Source: Lentisphaerota bacterium
GTDB taxonomy: Bacteria > Verrucomicrobiota > Lentisphaeria > Oligosphaerales > JABHEG01
Reading direction: 5' to 3'
Length of the DNA stretch: 64,000 bases
Assembly: GCA_018676675.1 (NCBI GenBank)
Contig: JABHEG010000234.1
Location: 1-64,000, forward strand
A model generated the notes under the pieces. That model was not told the origin of the DNA, did no database searches, and worked only from the letters and a program-made list of their open reading frames with translations. A program made the position numbers and the translations under genes. How positions within the stretch are numbered: position 1 is the stretch's first letter; every line of letters begins with the position of its first letter. Below, piece by piece: positions 55,279-64,000 of the stretch.

Positions 55279-58200
55279 TTACTCGGCGACGCACTCGATC
55301 CCGCAGAGAATCGGGGGATGCTTGCTCCCCACAGACGCCGTCAGGTCCACGCGCAGAGCTGCCCCGACGTTCACTCCCCGGAATGTCCTCGTGATCGCCG
55401 TGCGCGCCGCGCCGGCTGAAGTTCGAATGTCGAAGGCCGGCAGTACGGTCTTCCCCTGCAGCGCCACATCGAACACCCGTCCCTTCGGAGCAACGGTGCT
55501 GGGCTCAGCAAAGACCAGGCGCACCGTGTAGAGGACCTCCGTATCAACCCCGTCGTCGGCCAGTTTCAGCGTCAACTGCTGCAGCCCTTCCACCCCGGAA
55601 GCCCCGACCCAATTGAGCTCCGTCGAGGCGGATGCCGAGGCATGATGCCGAAACCGCGCGAGTTGGTCCGGCGTCGTTGTGACTGTGGGATCCGGTGATG
55701 GCCCTCCGACGCTGGGGTAGTCAAGCCAGAGCGTTCCCGATTCCAGACGATCACCCGGAGCGTTGAGATTCAGGCCGACCCGGCGAATTCGTCCCGTCGC
55801 CTTCTTCAGCCCGCTGAACGTCCACGTCTCCACATCCGCCATTGGGACAAGAGCCAACGACGCCTGGTTCTGATAGGCACAGATACACGTGCGCGTGTAG
55901 TCCGGGGCATTGAGTACGCCGTCGGCCACGATCAAACTCGATGTACACCCGGACTTGAACCCACCCAGATTTGCCGTACCGCCCACTCCCAGCGGGGTTG
56001 CGTAGCCTGCTGCAGCCGAACGGAACGTGAGAAGGTGCTCACTGGCAACAATTGTGTTGCATCCGTAGTTCCGCTTGAACTGCCAGGGCACGGACTCCCC
56101 AGTCAGCGGGTGTGTTACGCTTACCGGCTTACCCGTCTTCAGCTCAAGGGCATTCGATTGGGTGATAATCGCGTCGTGGTACAAGAGGCAGGGGCCGGTG
56201 TAGCTCAGCTTCAGATCCTGCCAGAGCACCTGGCCATCCTGTGCCTGATAAGCCACCATCCCGGTCTTCGTTTCGTCGTCGGCTCGGTCGCGGGCCGCGC
56301 TTCCCGCCTGTAACAGGACATCGTGCTCCTCAGAGTATCCCAACCACGTCCCGAACACCGCCTCGGTCGTCTGCCAGACAACGTTCCCCGTCCGTGCTTC
56401 GAGACAATAAAGAGTTGGCGGTTCGGCCGGCGCAAAGCCACGACGCTTGAGGTAGGCCAATCGAGGTGTGCTCAAGCCATCGATGCAGAACACACGCCCT
56501 GCGCCGGCAACGACGGCATTGTGGCGAAACCCATACCGGGCCTCTCGCGACCAAAGCCGTTCCCCCGTGTGGCGATCCATCACCACCAATTGCCGACTGC
56601 GAGCAGCGTACTCCGTGTTCACCGTCACCCCCGGAATCTCCGCCATCGTGGGGCTCACAGGCTCCGGAGCCGGCTCCTTACTCTCGCCATCGTTTGTCAC
56701 GAGTCGCCCCAACACATAGGGATCCAAAGTGAAATCGCTGCTCTTCAGGCTCCCGTTGTGCCCCTCCAGAGCAAGGACGTTTTTTCCCTTCTTGAGGACG
56801 AATAGCAGGTCTGCACCGTCCAGGGCAATCTTGGTGTAGGTACCCCCGGCTTCATGCCCTCTGAGTTTGCTGGCCTTGGCTCCTCGGCCTTCTCCAACGC
56901 CACGTCGCGCGATTTCCTCCCCATTCAGGTAGGCGATGAAGGCGTCGTCATAGCGGACAAGCAGAATCAACTTTTCCAGAGCTTCCGGATCCTCTAGGAC
57001 GAAACTGCGCCGGATATACACCGCAGTGTACCGTTGCCGCATATCCTTGAGCTCCGTGTTGTCATCCTTGTCCCCGTACCCGAAACCGGCTTTCCCCTCG
57101 GGCCACATGCTATCATCGAACGATGTACCCGCCCATTGCTCGGCGGGATGGCTCCCCCCCAAATAGCGCCATGTAGCATGTTGCGGGATGAGCGGCTCAG
57201 TCCCCTCTTCATCATCCATGGCCTTGCTCTCGTCAGTCTCTCTAATGCCAATCGGCATGGCTGTGGCCAGAAGCAGGTCATCCAGCACGGCAGCAAAGCC
57301 CCAGCGGGGCTGCTCTCCCGACGCCCCAACCGGCAGTGTGAACCGGCGCCTGGTCTTGCCTGTAGCGGGTTCGAGGAGTTCACACCCGTCCGGTAGCACG
57401 GCGTAGACCGTATCCGGCGTAGACACGTAATTGCTGCCAATCTCATTCGCCCCGGGCTGATGCCCCGTGTAATCATGAAACGTGCCGATGCCGGGGAGAT
57501 TCCGTTCCCACAACAGGCGTCCCGTGTAGACATCGACCGCCCGCAACAGGTCGCGGCCCTCGATGAACACCCGTCCACCGGCGACCTGCGGCGTCGGCCC
57601 ATGTCCATGTCGAGGAAGAATCGGGTCATTTGGTGGCCCCCCGAACCAAAGCAGCCCCAACGGCCCGCGAACCCGTTGGTCCCGGCTGGTCAGGCTATTG
57701 GCCACATCAGCGTTTTCATGAGTCCACGACGCCGATCCCGGGAGAGGCCCAACCCGGCGGACCACCATGAACTCCCCGTCACGAGCAAACGAAAGCGTCT
57801 CGACACCTGCCTTCGCGTAGCATGCCTGAAGGGCCTCCTCACTCCCCGCGGGAACGGGCCACAGAGCAGTGCCTCCGTAAGGGCGCAATGCGTCAAGCAA
57901 CGCGTTGCCCGGGGACCTGCCCTGCACAACCGCGGCGGCAAGGGCCTCGTCGAGCACGATCAGGTCCGCGACATAGGGGGGAAAGGAGAAACTCAACGGA
58001 TCCCCGGCCCAAGCCGAAACACGCGTCCCATAGAGTCCTGCATCGTCCATCCTGCGGCGAAACGCATTCACTGCAGCGACATCCGCATCAACGACCATCA
58101 CATGCATCTCGCTGCGAGCCGCCAGAGCTGCGGCCTGTTCGCCGTCTCCTAACCCCAGACACAGAGCGTAACCACTGCGAGCTCCGCACAGACCGAGCAC

Positions 58201-59586
58201 ACGATCCGTGGCGGCCTGTCCAGGCTGCGTTGCCGGATCAGAGGGCTTCCGAGGGTAATGGAGAGGCCCACGCTCCCCTGCTCCCAGGCAGTAAAGCCGT
58301 CCTTCCCGGGTCACCACAAAGAGCCTCTGATCTGCCGCCAGCATGGTCCACGGGGTCCCTTCCAGTTCCGCCTCCCATACCACCTCCATCGCCGGTTTGC
58401 CGTTCTCGGCGGGGTCGCTCGAGATGGCCAAAATGCTCCCGTCCTCGCTGAGGCCGTAGAAACGCCCCGCAGCCTTGATGAGCAGTCGTTCAGGGGCTGG
58501 TTTCAGCTTGACCTGCCACAGTCTGGAGAGATGTGTACTGACCAGAATGCGGCCGCGCTTGTCTCGCCTCTCCACTCCCATCAATGGCTCCCCGAACCCG
58601 GCCACGCCGCTCCCGGTGCAAGAGTAGACGATTCCATCCGCCAACATGGCCGGACCGGTTCCGGACAGCCCCTTGCCATCTGCGGCGTTGTAGAGAGCGT
58701 GGCCGTTCATGAACCAGTCATCTGCGGCTGAGACACCATATCCACCGGCCTGCTTGCCAAACTGACGGCTGGCCAAATCGCAGTACAGGAAACGCCCCGT
58801 TTCCCGCTCATACCCTCCAGGTACGCTGCGCCCGCCGGCCACGAGCAACCGGTCCGGCGTAACCGCGATGTATCCCTGGGGAGCCACACCAGCAAAGGCA
58901 GGGCTGAAATGCGGCTGACTCAAGTAGGCTGACCCGCTGCCGCTGTTCACCCAGATCTCCCCCCCATCTCCAGCCCGACGAGCATGGATAAAGGTGCCCA
59001 TGAACGGCCAAATCCCGGCGGCAAAGTAGATCGTCCCATCGTACACAACCGGCGCTCCGCGAACAGGCCACATACTGATCAAACGATCATTTCCCAATAC
59101 AACTCGTGCATCTGGACCGCCTCGAACACGCCACACCACGGCACCGTCCTCTGCCCGCAAGCACGTCACCGTTCCGTCATCAGATCCGAACGCAACCTTG
59201 TCGTCAAAACAAACAGCAGCAAACCGCAGCGGCCCATCGGCATAGTGACGCCAGAGCTCTTCTCCCGTCTCCGTGCTGTAGGCGGTCAGGCGGTCCGCCA
59301 CCATCGAAGGGACGAACAGACGTTTGCCGGCCACAACCGGTTCGTAAGAGACGTCGAACTGCAGTTTGTCCTGACTCTGAGGCCACGCTGCTTGCGGCGG
59401 GCGCAGGTCACGACTCCAATGAACCTGTAGCGTGTCAGGGAGTGAATGCGCGGTGACGCCGGTATGTCCGGCATTGCCCCGCCACATCGGCCAATCCTGG
59501 GCAGCTGTCCCCCAAGCCCAACAGAACAAGAGTAGACCGAAAACAGTCGCTTTGCGCTTGAGTGTCTGCGTCATCGTGAAGTACAT
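55279..59586 (-). CDS. Secreted PQQ-propeller / methyltransferase-like / malectin fusion
   Basis: About 1435 residues from the ATG at 59586 (an ATG at 59574 is equally possible; GGAAAG lies just upstream of the first). The signal peptide ends near WGTAAQ. Parts, in order: a PQQ-like propeller (about 25-440), a Rossmann-type segment resembling a SAM methyltransferase (about 450-610: HVMVVDADVAAVNAFRRRM, ADLIVLDEALAAA), more propeller with YTGRLLWE, a galactose-binding-type jelly roll (about 800-960: SFDDSMWPEGKAGFGYGD, YLNGEEIARRG), propeller blades again (DRHTGERLWSRE), and a C-terminal malectin-like domain (about 1315-1434: YTVRLVFAEP, RVFDVALQG). It begins 11 bases after the phosphoesterase stop and is co-transcribed with it. 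Confidence 0.82.
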   Translation of the reverse strand: MYFTMTQTLKRKATVFGLLLFCWAWGTAAQDWPMWRGNAGHTGVTAHSLPDTLQVHWSRDLRPPQAAWPQSQDKLQFDVSYEPVVAGKRLFVPSMVADRLTAYSTETGEELWRHYADGPLRFAAVCFDDKVAFGSDDGTVTCLRAEDGAVVWRVRGGPDARVVLGNDRLISMWPVRGAPVVYDGTIYFAAGIWPFMGTFIHARRAGDGGEIWVNSGSGSAYLSQPHFSPAFAGVAPQGYIAVTPDRLLVAGGRSVPGGYERETGRFLYCDLASRQFGKQAGGYGVSAADDWFMNGHALYNAADGKGLSGTGPAMLADGIVYSCTGSGVAGFGEPLMGVERRDKRGRILVSTHLSRLWQVKLKPAPERLLIKAAGRFYGLSEDGSILAISSDPAENGKPAMEVVWEAELEGTPWTMLAADQRLFVVTREGRLYCLGAGERGPLHYPRKPSDPATQPGQAATDRVLGLCGARSGYALCLGLGDGEQAAALAARSEMHVMVVDADVAAVNAFRRRMDDAGLYGTRVSAWAGDPLSFSFPPYVADLIVLDEALAAAVVQGRSPGNALLDALRPYGGTALWPVPAGSEEALQACYAKAGVETLSFARDGEFMVVRRVGPLPGSASWTHENADVANSLTSRDQRVRGPLGLLWFGGPPNDPILPRHGHGPTPQVAGGRVFIEGRDLLRAVDVYTGRLLWERNLPGIGTFHDYTGHQPGANEIGSNYVSTPDTVYAVLPDGCELLEPATGKTRRRFTLPVGASGEQPRWGFAAVLDDLLLATAMPIGIRETDESKAMDDEEGTEPLIPQHATWRYLGGSHPAEQWAGTSFDDSMWPEGKAGFGYGDKDDNTELKDMRQRYTAVYIRRSFVLEDPEALEKLILLVRYDDAFIAYLNGEEIARRGVGEGRGAKASKLRGHEAGGTYTKIALDGADLLFVLKKGKNVLALEGHNGSLKSSDFTLDPYVLGRLVTNDGESKEPAPEPVSPTMAEIPGVTVNTEYAARSRQLVVMDRHTGERLWSREARYGFRHNAVVAGAGRVFCIDGLSTPRLAYLKRRGFAPAEPPTLYCLEARTGNVVWQTTEAVFGTWLGYSEEHDVLLQAGSAARDRADDETKTGMVAYQAQDGQVLWQDLKLSYTGPCLLYHDAIITQSNALELKTGKPVSVTHPLTGESVPWQFKRNYGCNTIVASEHLLTFRSAAAGYATPLGVGGTANLGGFKSGCTSSLIVADGVLNAPDYTRTCICAYQNQASLALVPMADVETWTFSGLKKATGRIRRVGLNLNAPGDRLESGTLWLDYPSVGGPSPDPTVTTTPDQLARFRHHASASASTELNWVGASGVEGLQQLTLKLADDGVDTEVLYTVRLVFAEPSTVAPKGRVFDVALQGKTVLPAFDIRTSAGAARTAITRTFRGVNVGAALRVDLTASVGSKHPPILCGIECVAE

Positions 59587-59596
59587 CTTTCCATCA

Positions 59597-61060
59597 TCAG
59601 AAGGCGGCCACGGGAAGTAGGATCTGAGCATCGCGCCGGGCCGCCTGCAAAGCGATCTGCCACAGCGAAATGTCGGCAAGCCGGGCGATATCTGTAGCCC
59701 CACCGCTCTCGAGAGCCGCGATCTGCGTATCCCCGGTCTTATCGTACGCAACGCAAGGATAGGCCACCCGGATGGCCCCCTGTCTCCCACTCCGCTCATA
59801 GCCATAGGTCATGAGTGTCGGTTTCTTCTTCCACAACGTCTTCAACAGCTGCCGAAGACCAGCCTCGTCCGCCACGGTGAACGTCAGTACGCCCAGACGA
59901 GGCAAGTCCCGCAACAGGGCAACTGCATTGACATCGCCTGGCGGGATGGCCCGCAACACAAGCTGAGGCGGCAGGAGGACGACCTCGGACTCGGACACTC
60001 GCAGGATCTGCTGAGCGGCCCACACCGACAGCTGTTCCCGCGACAGTCGCCCGTCGATTTGAGCCACAGACTCCGTCTCGGAAATGGCCTCTCGGTAGTA
60101 ATCCCGCACGGCTTCAACCCGTGTGTCTTTGGCCATGGTCTCCGTCATGTTGATCAGACGAACGCGACGATCCGTGATGCGCTGCCCATCCCAATGCAGC
60201 ACCACCTCTCCCACACACTTGGCCACCGAACCGGAGTGCTGGATCAGCGTGTCGCTCTTCGGCTCGATGACCGGCTCGGAAAACGCGGCATGGTCGTGGC
60301 CTCCGATGATCACATCCACCCCACTCCCGGGGCCGTCAGTGGCGAGTGCGGCAGCAATCTGTTTATCCCGCCGCGTCCCCACGTGAGTGACCAATACAAT
60401 GATGTCCGCTTCCTGGCGCAGCTTGGGCAGAAGCGGCGCCACGGCCTCATGGACTCGCTTCACCTTCAGTAAATCATCACAGCGATGGTTGCGCGCCTCT
60501 GCAAATGTACCGACGACACCGACTCGCACGCCCTGGAGCTTGAACACCCGGTAGGGAGGCGCATTCCGCGGCACGACTCCTTCCGGCCAGATGGCATTGG
60601 CGGCCAGGAGCGGGACCTCGAAACGGTCGACCAACTCAATCAGCCGGACGGTCCCGAAAGAATGCCCATGGTTGCCGAAAATGCGGGCGTCGTAACCAGC
60701 CGCCTGCATGATCGCGTTTATGGCCTCCCCACGCGTGGCCATGAGTGCGATCTCTCCCTTGTTGTACACATCCCCAGCATCAAGAAAAAGTACGTTGGGA
60801 TCCGTCTCTCGACGCTGACGCACGAAATGCGCAACCCGGGAAAGATTTGCCGTGTTTTCATGGATGTCCCCGGTGTTGTAAAGCGTCACCGTGACAGGCT
60901 CAGCGGCATGAACAGAGACAGTAAGAGTGAGGAGAGTAACGAGAAGAGCAACGGGCCACGAACAGCCGTGTGCCCGGCCTGTCCCGGGAAACAACCTGGC
61001 ACAGGCACCAGCCAGACACGCCTTGATCTTGCTGCTGAGAGTTGGTTTAGTGTCTAGCAT
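59597..61060 (-). CDS. 5'-nucleotidase/UshA-type metallophosphoesterase, exported
   Basis: 487 residues from the ATG at 61060; upstream codons run into a repeat array. A hydrophobic export segment lies at about 35-52 (ALLVTLLTLTVSVHAAE). The metallophosphoesterase domain carries TGDIHENT, FLDAGDVYNKG, FGNHGHSFG (GNHG in place of the usual GNHE), LVTHVG and GGHDHA. The C-terminal 5'-nucleotidase domain (about 300-480) has VAYPCVAYDK-type elements but lacks a clear FxNGG motif. It likely hydrolyses periplasmic nucleotides or related phosphoesters. It is upstream of the PQQ-malectin fusion by 11 bp, so both are probably exported together for use at the cell surface. Confidence 0.87.
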   Translation of the reverse strand: MLDTKPTLSSKIKACLAGACARLFPGTGRAHGCSWPVALLVTLLTLTVSVHAAEPVTVTLYNTGDIHENTANLSRVAHFVRQRRETDPNVLFLDAGDVYNKGEIALMATRGEAINAIMQAAGYDARIFGNHGHSFGTVRLIELVDRFEVPLLAANAIWPEGVVPRNAPPYRVFKLQGVRVGVVGTFAEARNHRCDDLLKVKRVHEAVAPLLPKLRQEADIIVLVTHVGTRRDKQIAAALATDGPGSGVDVIIGGHDHAAFSEPVIEPKSDTLIQHSGSVAKCVGEVVLHWDGQRITDRRVRLINMTETMAKDTRVEAVRDYYREAISETESVAQIDGRLSREQLSVWAAQQILRVSESEVVLLPPQLVLRAIPPGDVNAVALLRDLPRLGVLTFTVADEAGLRQLLKTLWKKKPTLMTYGYERSGRQGAIRVAYPCVAYDKTGDTQIAALESGGATDIARLADISLWQIALQAARRDAQILLPVAAF

Positions 61061-61092
61061 CGTGTGGTACCAAGGCCTGTTGTTCGTCTTCT

Positions 61093-61300
61093 GTACGGCG
61101 GATGGCCCCCCAGCCGCCATCTTCAGGAGCCGCCCGGGGGCCGTGCGGCGTACTGGTCGTCTATTGTACGGCGGATGGCCCCCCAGCCGCCATCTTCAGG
61201 AGCCGCCCGGGGGCCGTGCGGCGTACTGGTCGTCTATTGTACGGCGGATGGCCCCCAGCCGCCATCTTCAGGAGCCGCCCGGGGGCCGTGCGGCGTACTA
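61093..61300. repeat. Three tandem family-A palindromic repeats
   Basis: Three nearly identical units (61093-61154, 61166-61227, 61239-61299) with a 73-bp period, the third one base shorter. Each starts TGTACGGCGGATGGCCCCC and ends GGGGGCCGTGCGGCGTAC; the spacer reads TGGTCGTCTAT. The reverse complement resembles the units at 12717-12865. They fill the gap between the PL11 lyase stop (61303) and the phosphoesterase start. They can fold into long stems and may separate the two leftward transcripts. Confidence 0.8.
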
Positions 61301-61302
61301 CC

Positions 61303-64000
61303 TTAATCCACCCGCACCAGGGCCAGGTAGTCCAGATTCAAGCCGTTACCATCGGTGTTCTCAAGCCGGACGGTGTAGTCGCCCGCCGGCAGCGCAAAAG
61401 GAGTATCATCGCCGTCGAAACGGACGTGTTCCCATTCGTGGGCCACGTTGCCGAATCCGCCGGTGCTCGGGAAGCTGCGGAGGCCATAATCCCGATTGCC
61501 GAAGGATAGACGACGGGTGACCTTCTTGGGCGTGGAATATCGCACCACGAGTTGATACATGCCATGCTCTGCAACGGTCATCTTCCAGGCCAAAGTGTGC
61601 TTCTTCTCGTCCCAATGGCTAATCGCCTTCCCGCGAACACCACGCTTGTCCTTGCGGATCTGCACCTCGCCGCCGCTCTGTTCGGCAATCTCCTCCGCTT
61701 CGACAATGATCCCTTTCTTGAGGAACCCGCCGGCAGTGCGAACCGGGACCTGTCCGGTGAGAACCAGTCCGTCACCGGCCTCCAGAACAACGTCCACGGA
61801 ACCGTCCAACGGTTCTTCACCGCGGCTGGCGAGAGCCAGGTCCTTCACCAGCCGTTCGCCTGGCTTCAGCGCCACGTTCAGAACAGCAGGAGAGACCGAC
61901 ATCCCCTCGCTGGCGATCAGTTTGACGGAACCGACAACCGGCCGGTCAAGAGGCGCCGACACGACAACCCGGCACGTGCCACTTCCCTCGCCCTCGCTTC
62001 GGTAGCTCAGGTTCAAACCTGGAGAGACGGCTTCAGGGTTGTAGGACAGCGTGAGAGCCTGACTGTAGCCCATCGTGTTCATTCGCATGCACATCGCGTA
62101 AACGGGATCCTGCATCAGGCAGACACGCCGATCCGCAGCCGGGATTGTGGTGGAATAGATGCGCAGTTCCCCGGCAACCGACGTGATCACTTCTTCGCGC
62201 CAATCGCCTATAACGTCCGCAATCACCTTGATGCTGCCCTCGATGCGCCCGCCTACCTGGCCCCCCTGATAGTCGTTCATGCGCCCACCAACCAGTTCAC
62301 GCTGCAGGTCCGCGTCCCACCACCCTGTGCGAATACTGAAGCCCGAGGTGCACTCCTCACCTTTCTTGAGAACCGTCCCATCGGCCGCAAAGAGCCAACG
62401 ATTCTTGGTGAGCTTGTGTCCGTCCGCATCGGCCCCGTAGACTTCCATCCCGGGGACAGTCGGGTCAATGTCCGCACACATCCCTTTTCCGTGCACATGC
62501 CCGGTGGGATGGTCGAGTTCCCAAAGCAACTCCCCGCTCGCGGCATCCGCCAGGCAGAGCCCTCCGGTACGCTGACGCGTCTCCATGACGTAGGCCAACT
62601 CGAGCCCCGGCTTCTGAAGGTCCACATCCGTGAGGTATGCCGCATCCGGGTGCCCTTTGCCTGTGCTCCACAGGGGCACCCCGGTGTCGTCCAAGACAGC
62701 ACTGCCCAAAATGATCTCATCACGACCATCGGCATCGACATCGTGGCACAGCGTGAAATGCGCTCCCTGGCCCCAGTAACGACGCCCGTATTCCTTGTTG
62801 TCGTACTCCCAGAGTGTCTCGAGCTTGCCATCCTTGAGTTGGAAGGCAAGCACGAACATCCGGTTGTAGGTGCCACGCAGCGCGAGCAAACAAGGCGTCT
62901 TGCCGTCCAGATAAGCCACGGCAATCTGATTGCGTGAATAGTAGTTGTACGAGGGGAAAGGTCCGCGCGACGGCCAAGGGGCACGCGTGATCTCCTCGCC
63001 GGTCATACCGTCCCAGACCACGATCCACTCCGGGCCGGTGGTCACCTTCCCTTCCTCGTCACGGGGGTCGCCCTCCTCACCGATTTTCGCCATGACCTCG
63101 GCTTGGCCGTCACCGGTCAGATCGGCAGCGACCCAGGGGGAGTACCAGACGCCCCGTTCGATGGCCCAGCCGAGATCATTGGTCCACAGATGCGTGCCAT
63201 CGTTCAGATAGGCCTCGATCTTGAAGGTCTCGGTCGACTTCTTCCAGTATTTGTGCCAGGGATCGACATTCCCCGCCGGGTGCTTTATCACGATATCGAA
63301 TGCCCCATCTCCATCAAGGTCCGTGAAACCCGCGATCTTGAATTTGGTCGCTTCATCCTTCAGCTTCATCGCCAAGTAAGGGGAGCCGTCAGCGTTTGCA
63401 GGGGCGACGGCGAGCACGGCTTCCCCGGCCGGGCCCGCTCCGGATGTGGGAGTAACCTCGTAGATAGTGGTCGGGTCGGCCGGGCCCGTCCTGTCCGGGA
63501 AATCACAGGTCCGGGTGATCGGCTTCGCATTGAGTTTGGTCCGTTTACCGTTCACTGAGCGGAACACATCAAAGCCGACACCGGGGGGATCGATCTTGAG
63601 CAGGCGCCAGCTCAGATAGACGCCATTCGCGGTCGGCAGAGCCGCAAGTCCACGATCCACCTTGAACTCCGTGCGCGCTGCCGCCCAGCCCTTGACCTTG
63701 GGTTTGGCCGGCCACACGAGCTTCTCGGCTCTCAGTGACACATCATCGATGAAGACATCCGTCTTCCCTCGCCCGACGAACCGGACATAAACAGTGTCGA
63801 TTTCACCGTGGACCTGGCCATAGCCCTTGATCTCCTGCCAGCCGGATGGGCCATCCTTCATCCCGCTCCCACCAATGGACCACGTCACCGTCTTCCCCCC
63901 GCGACACCCCACGATATCCACCCGCGCCATATTCGTGCCGTTCGACTTCACCCAGGCCCGAACAGCAAACTCCTGCCCCTTGGCGACAGGAAGACGTGTC
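61303..64000 (-). CDS. Rhamnogalacturonan lyase, PL11 family (5' end beyond window)
   Basis: About 899 residues visible; the frame stays open to the window edge, so the N-terminus is missing. A partial carbohydrate-binding domain (QEFAVRAWVKSNGTN, VRFVGRGKTDVFIDDVSL) is followed by a fibronectin-like part (WRLLKIDPPGVGFDVFRSVNG) and the PL11 beta-propeller: AGFTDLDGDGAFDIVIKH, WVAADLTGDGQAEVMAKIGEEGDPRDEEG in family layout, GPEWIVVWDG and AHFTLCHDVDADGRDEIILG with calcium-type loops. A CBM35-like domain ends the protein (about the last 135 residues, GIIVEAEEIAEQSGG to DYLALVRVD). PL11 enzymes cleave the rhamnogalacturonan-I backbone of pectin, matching the glycan-degrading gene set. Confidence 0.92.
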   Translation of the reverse strand, partial: TRLPVAKGQEFAVRAWVKSNGTNMARVDIVGCRGGKTVTWSIGGSGMKDGPSGWQEIKGYGQVHGEIDTVYVRFVGRGKTDVFIDDVSLRAEKLVWPAKPKVKGWAAARTEFKVDRGLAALPTANGVYLSWRLLKIDPPGVGFDVFRSVNGKRTKLNAKPITRTCDFPDRTGPADPTTIYEVTPTSGAGPAGEAVLAVAPANADGSPYLAMKLKDEATKFKIAGFTDLDGDGAFDIVIKHPAGNVDPWHKYWKKSTETFKIEAYLNDGTHLWTNDLGWAIERGVWYSPWVAADLTGDGQAEVMAKIGEEGDPRDEEGKVTTGPEWIVVWDGMTGEEITRAPWPSRGPFPSYNYYSRNQIAVAYLDGKTPCLLALRGTYNRMFVLAFQLKDGKLETLWEYDNKEYGRRYWGQGAHFTLCHDVDADGRDEIILGSAVLDDTGVPLWSTGKGHPDAAYLTDVDLQKPGLELAYVMETRQRTGGLCLADAASGELLWELDHPTGHVHGKGMCADIDPTVPGMEVYGADADGHKLTKNRWLFAADGTVLKKGEECTSGFSIRTGWWDADLQRELVGGRMNDYQGGQVGGRIEGSIKVIADVIGDWREEVITSVAGELRIYSTTIPAADRRVCLMQDPVYAMCMRMNTMGYSQALTLSYNPEAVSPGLNLSYRSEGEGSGTCRVVVSAPLDRPVVGSVKLIASEGMSVSPAVLNVALKPGERLVKDLALASRGEEPLDGSVDVVLEAGDGLVLTGQVPVRTAGGFLKKGIIVEAEEIAEQSGGEVQIRKDKRGVRGKAISHWDEKKHTLAWKMTVAEHGMYQLVVRYSTPKKVTRRLSFGNRDYGLRSFPSTGGFGNVAHEWEHVRFDGDDTPFALPAGDYTVRLENTDGNGLNLDYLALVRVD

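Noticed and set aside
61093..61300. Possible CRISPR array (three evenly spaced repeats)
   Set aside because: The units are 60 bp and GC-palindromic, the 11-base spacers are identical, and no cas genes are present.

Overview
The window is GC-rich bacterial DNA with no rRNA or tRNA gene that I can recognise, so taxonomy can only be inferred from gene content. It carries large secreted LamG, PQQ-like propeller, DUF1080-type, cohesin/dockerin and glycan-degrading proteins, two Gfo/Idh/MocA dehydrogenases, and many short palindromic intergenic repeats. This mix is typical of Planctomycetota/PVC-like or Hydrogenedentota-like heterotrophs. The organism looks like a Gram-negative polysaccharide degrader with a low-potential redox metabolism (tungstate uptake, polyferredoxin, rubredoxin, B12-dependent methionine synthesis).

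Region 1 (about 350-12660) is the most unusual part. A leftward operon (6165 to 348) encodes a membrane-anchored thioredoxin-like protein, an ArsP/UPF0718-type permease with cysteine pairs, a lipoprotein made of two tandem ModA-like domains in which the oxyanion loop reads PCGM, a second thioredoxin-like lipoprotein, a NifS-type cysteine desulfurase and a small CxxC thioredoxin. A rightward operon (6703 to 12663) encodes a WtpABC-like tungstate/molybdate importer, a NapH-like membrane polyferredoxin and a membrane-anchored PQQ-like propeller. The two operons diverge from a roughly 540-bp region that holds five perfect hairpins, each with a six-base loop. I propose this as a candidate undescribed system for soft metal, metalloid or sulfur handling coupled to W/Mo uptake; the substrate is unknown.

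Region 2 (13048-33712) holds two Gfo/Idh/MocA dehydrogenases, a GHL10-type glycosidase, a 2133-residue surface protein with cohesin-like and dockerin-like modules, a GH38 alpha-mannosidase, the TldD/TldE protease pair and a LamG-phosphoesterase-PQQ fusion. Region 3 (33779-37695) is a same-strand run of small genes (membrane proteins, DUF5076, methyltransferase, DUF1080 lipoprotein, PLDc_N). Region 4 (37868-49389) is sugar catabolism: a LamG-containing putative glycosidase, L-fuconate dehydratase, a sugar-acid SDR, an MFS transporter behind a possible attenuator, and a GH20 hexosaminidase.

Region 5 (49684-55278) is a methionine/one-carbon operon: a stand-alone homocysteine methyltransferase domain, a MetH core lacking that domain, a rubredoxin missed by length cut-offs, and a second homocysteine methyltransferase fused to methylenetetrahydrofolate reductase. 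Region 6 (55279-64000) has a PQQ-methyltransferase-jelly roll-malectin fusion, a 5'-nucleotidase-like phosphoesterase and a PL11 rhamnogalacturonan lyase cut by the window end.

Several dispersed repeat families sit only between genes: a 60-bp palindromic family (12717-12865 and 61093-61300), a second family shared by 24351-24432, 44098-44171 and 49450-49528, and a 46-bp triple repeat at 53296-53433.
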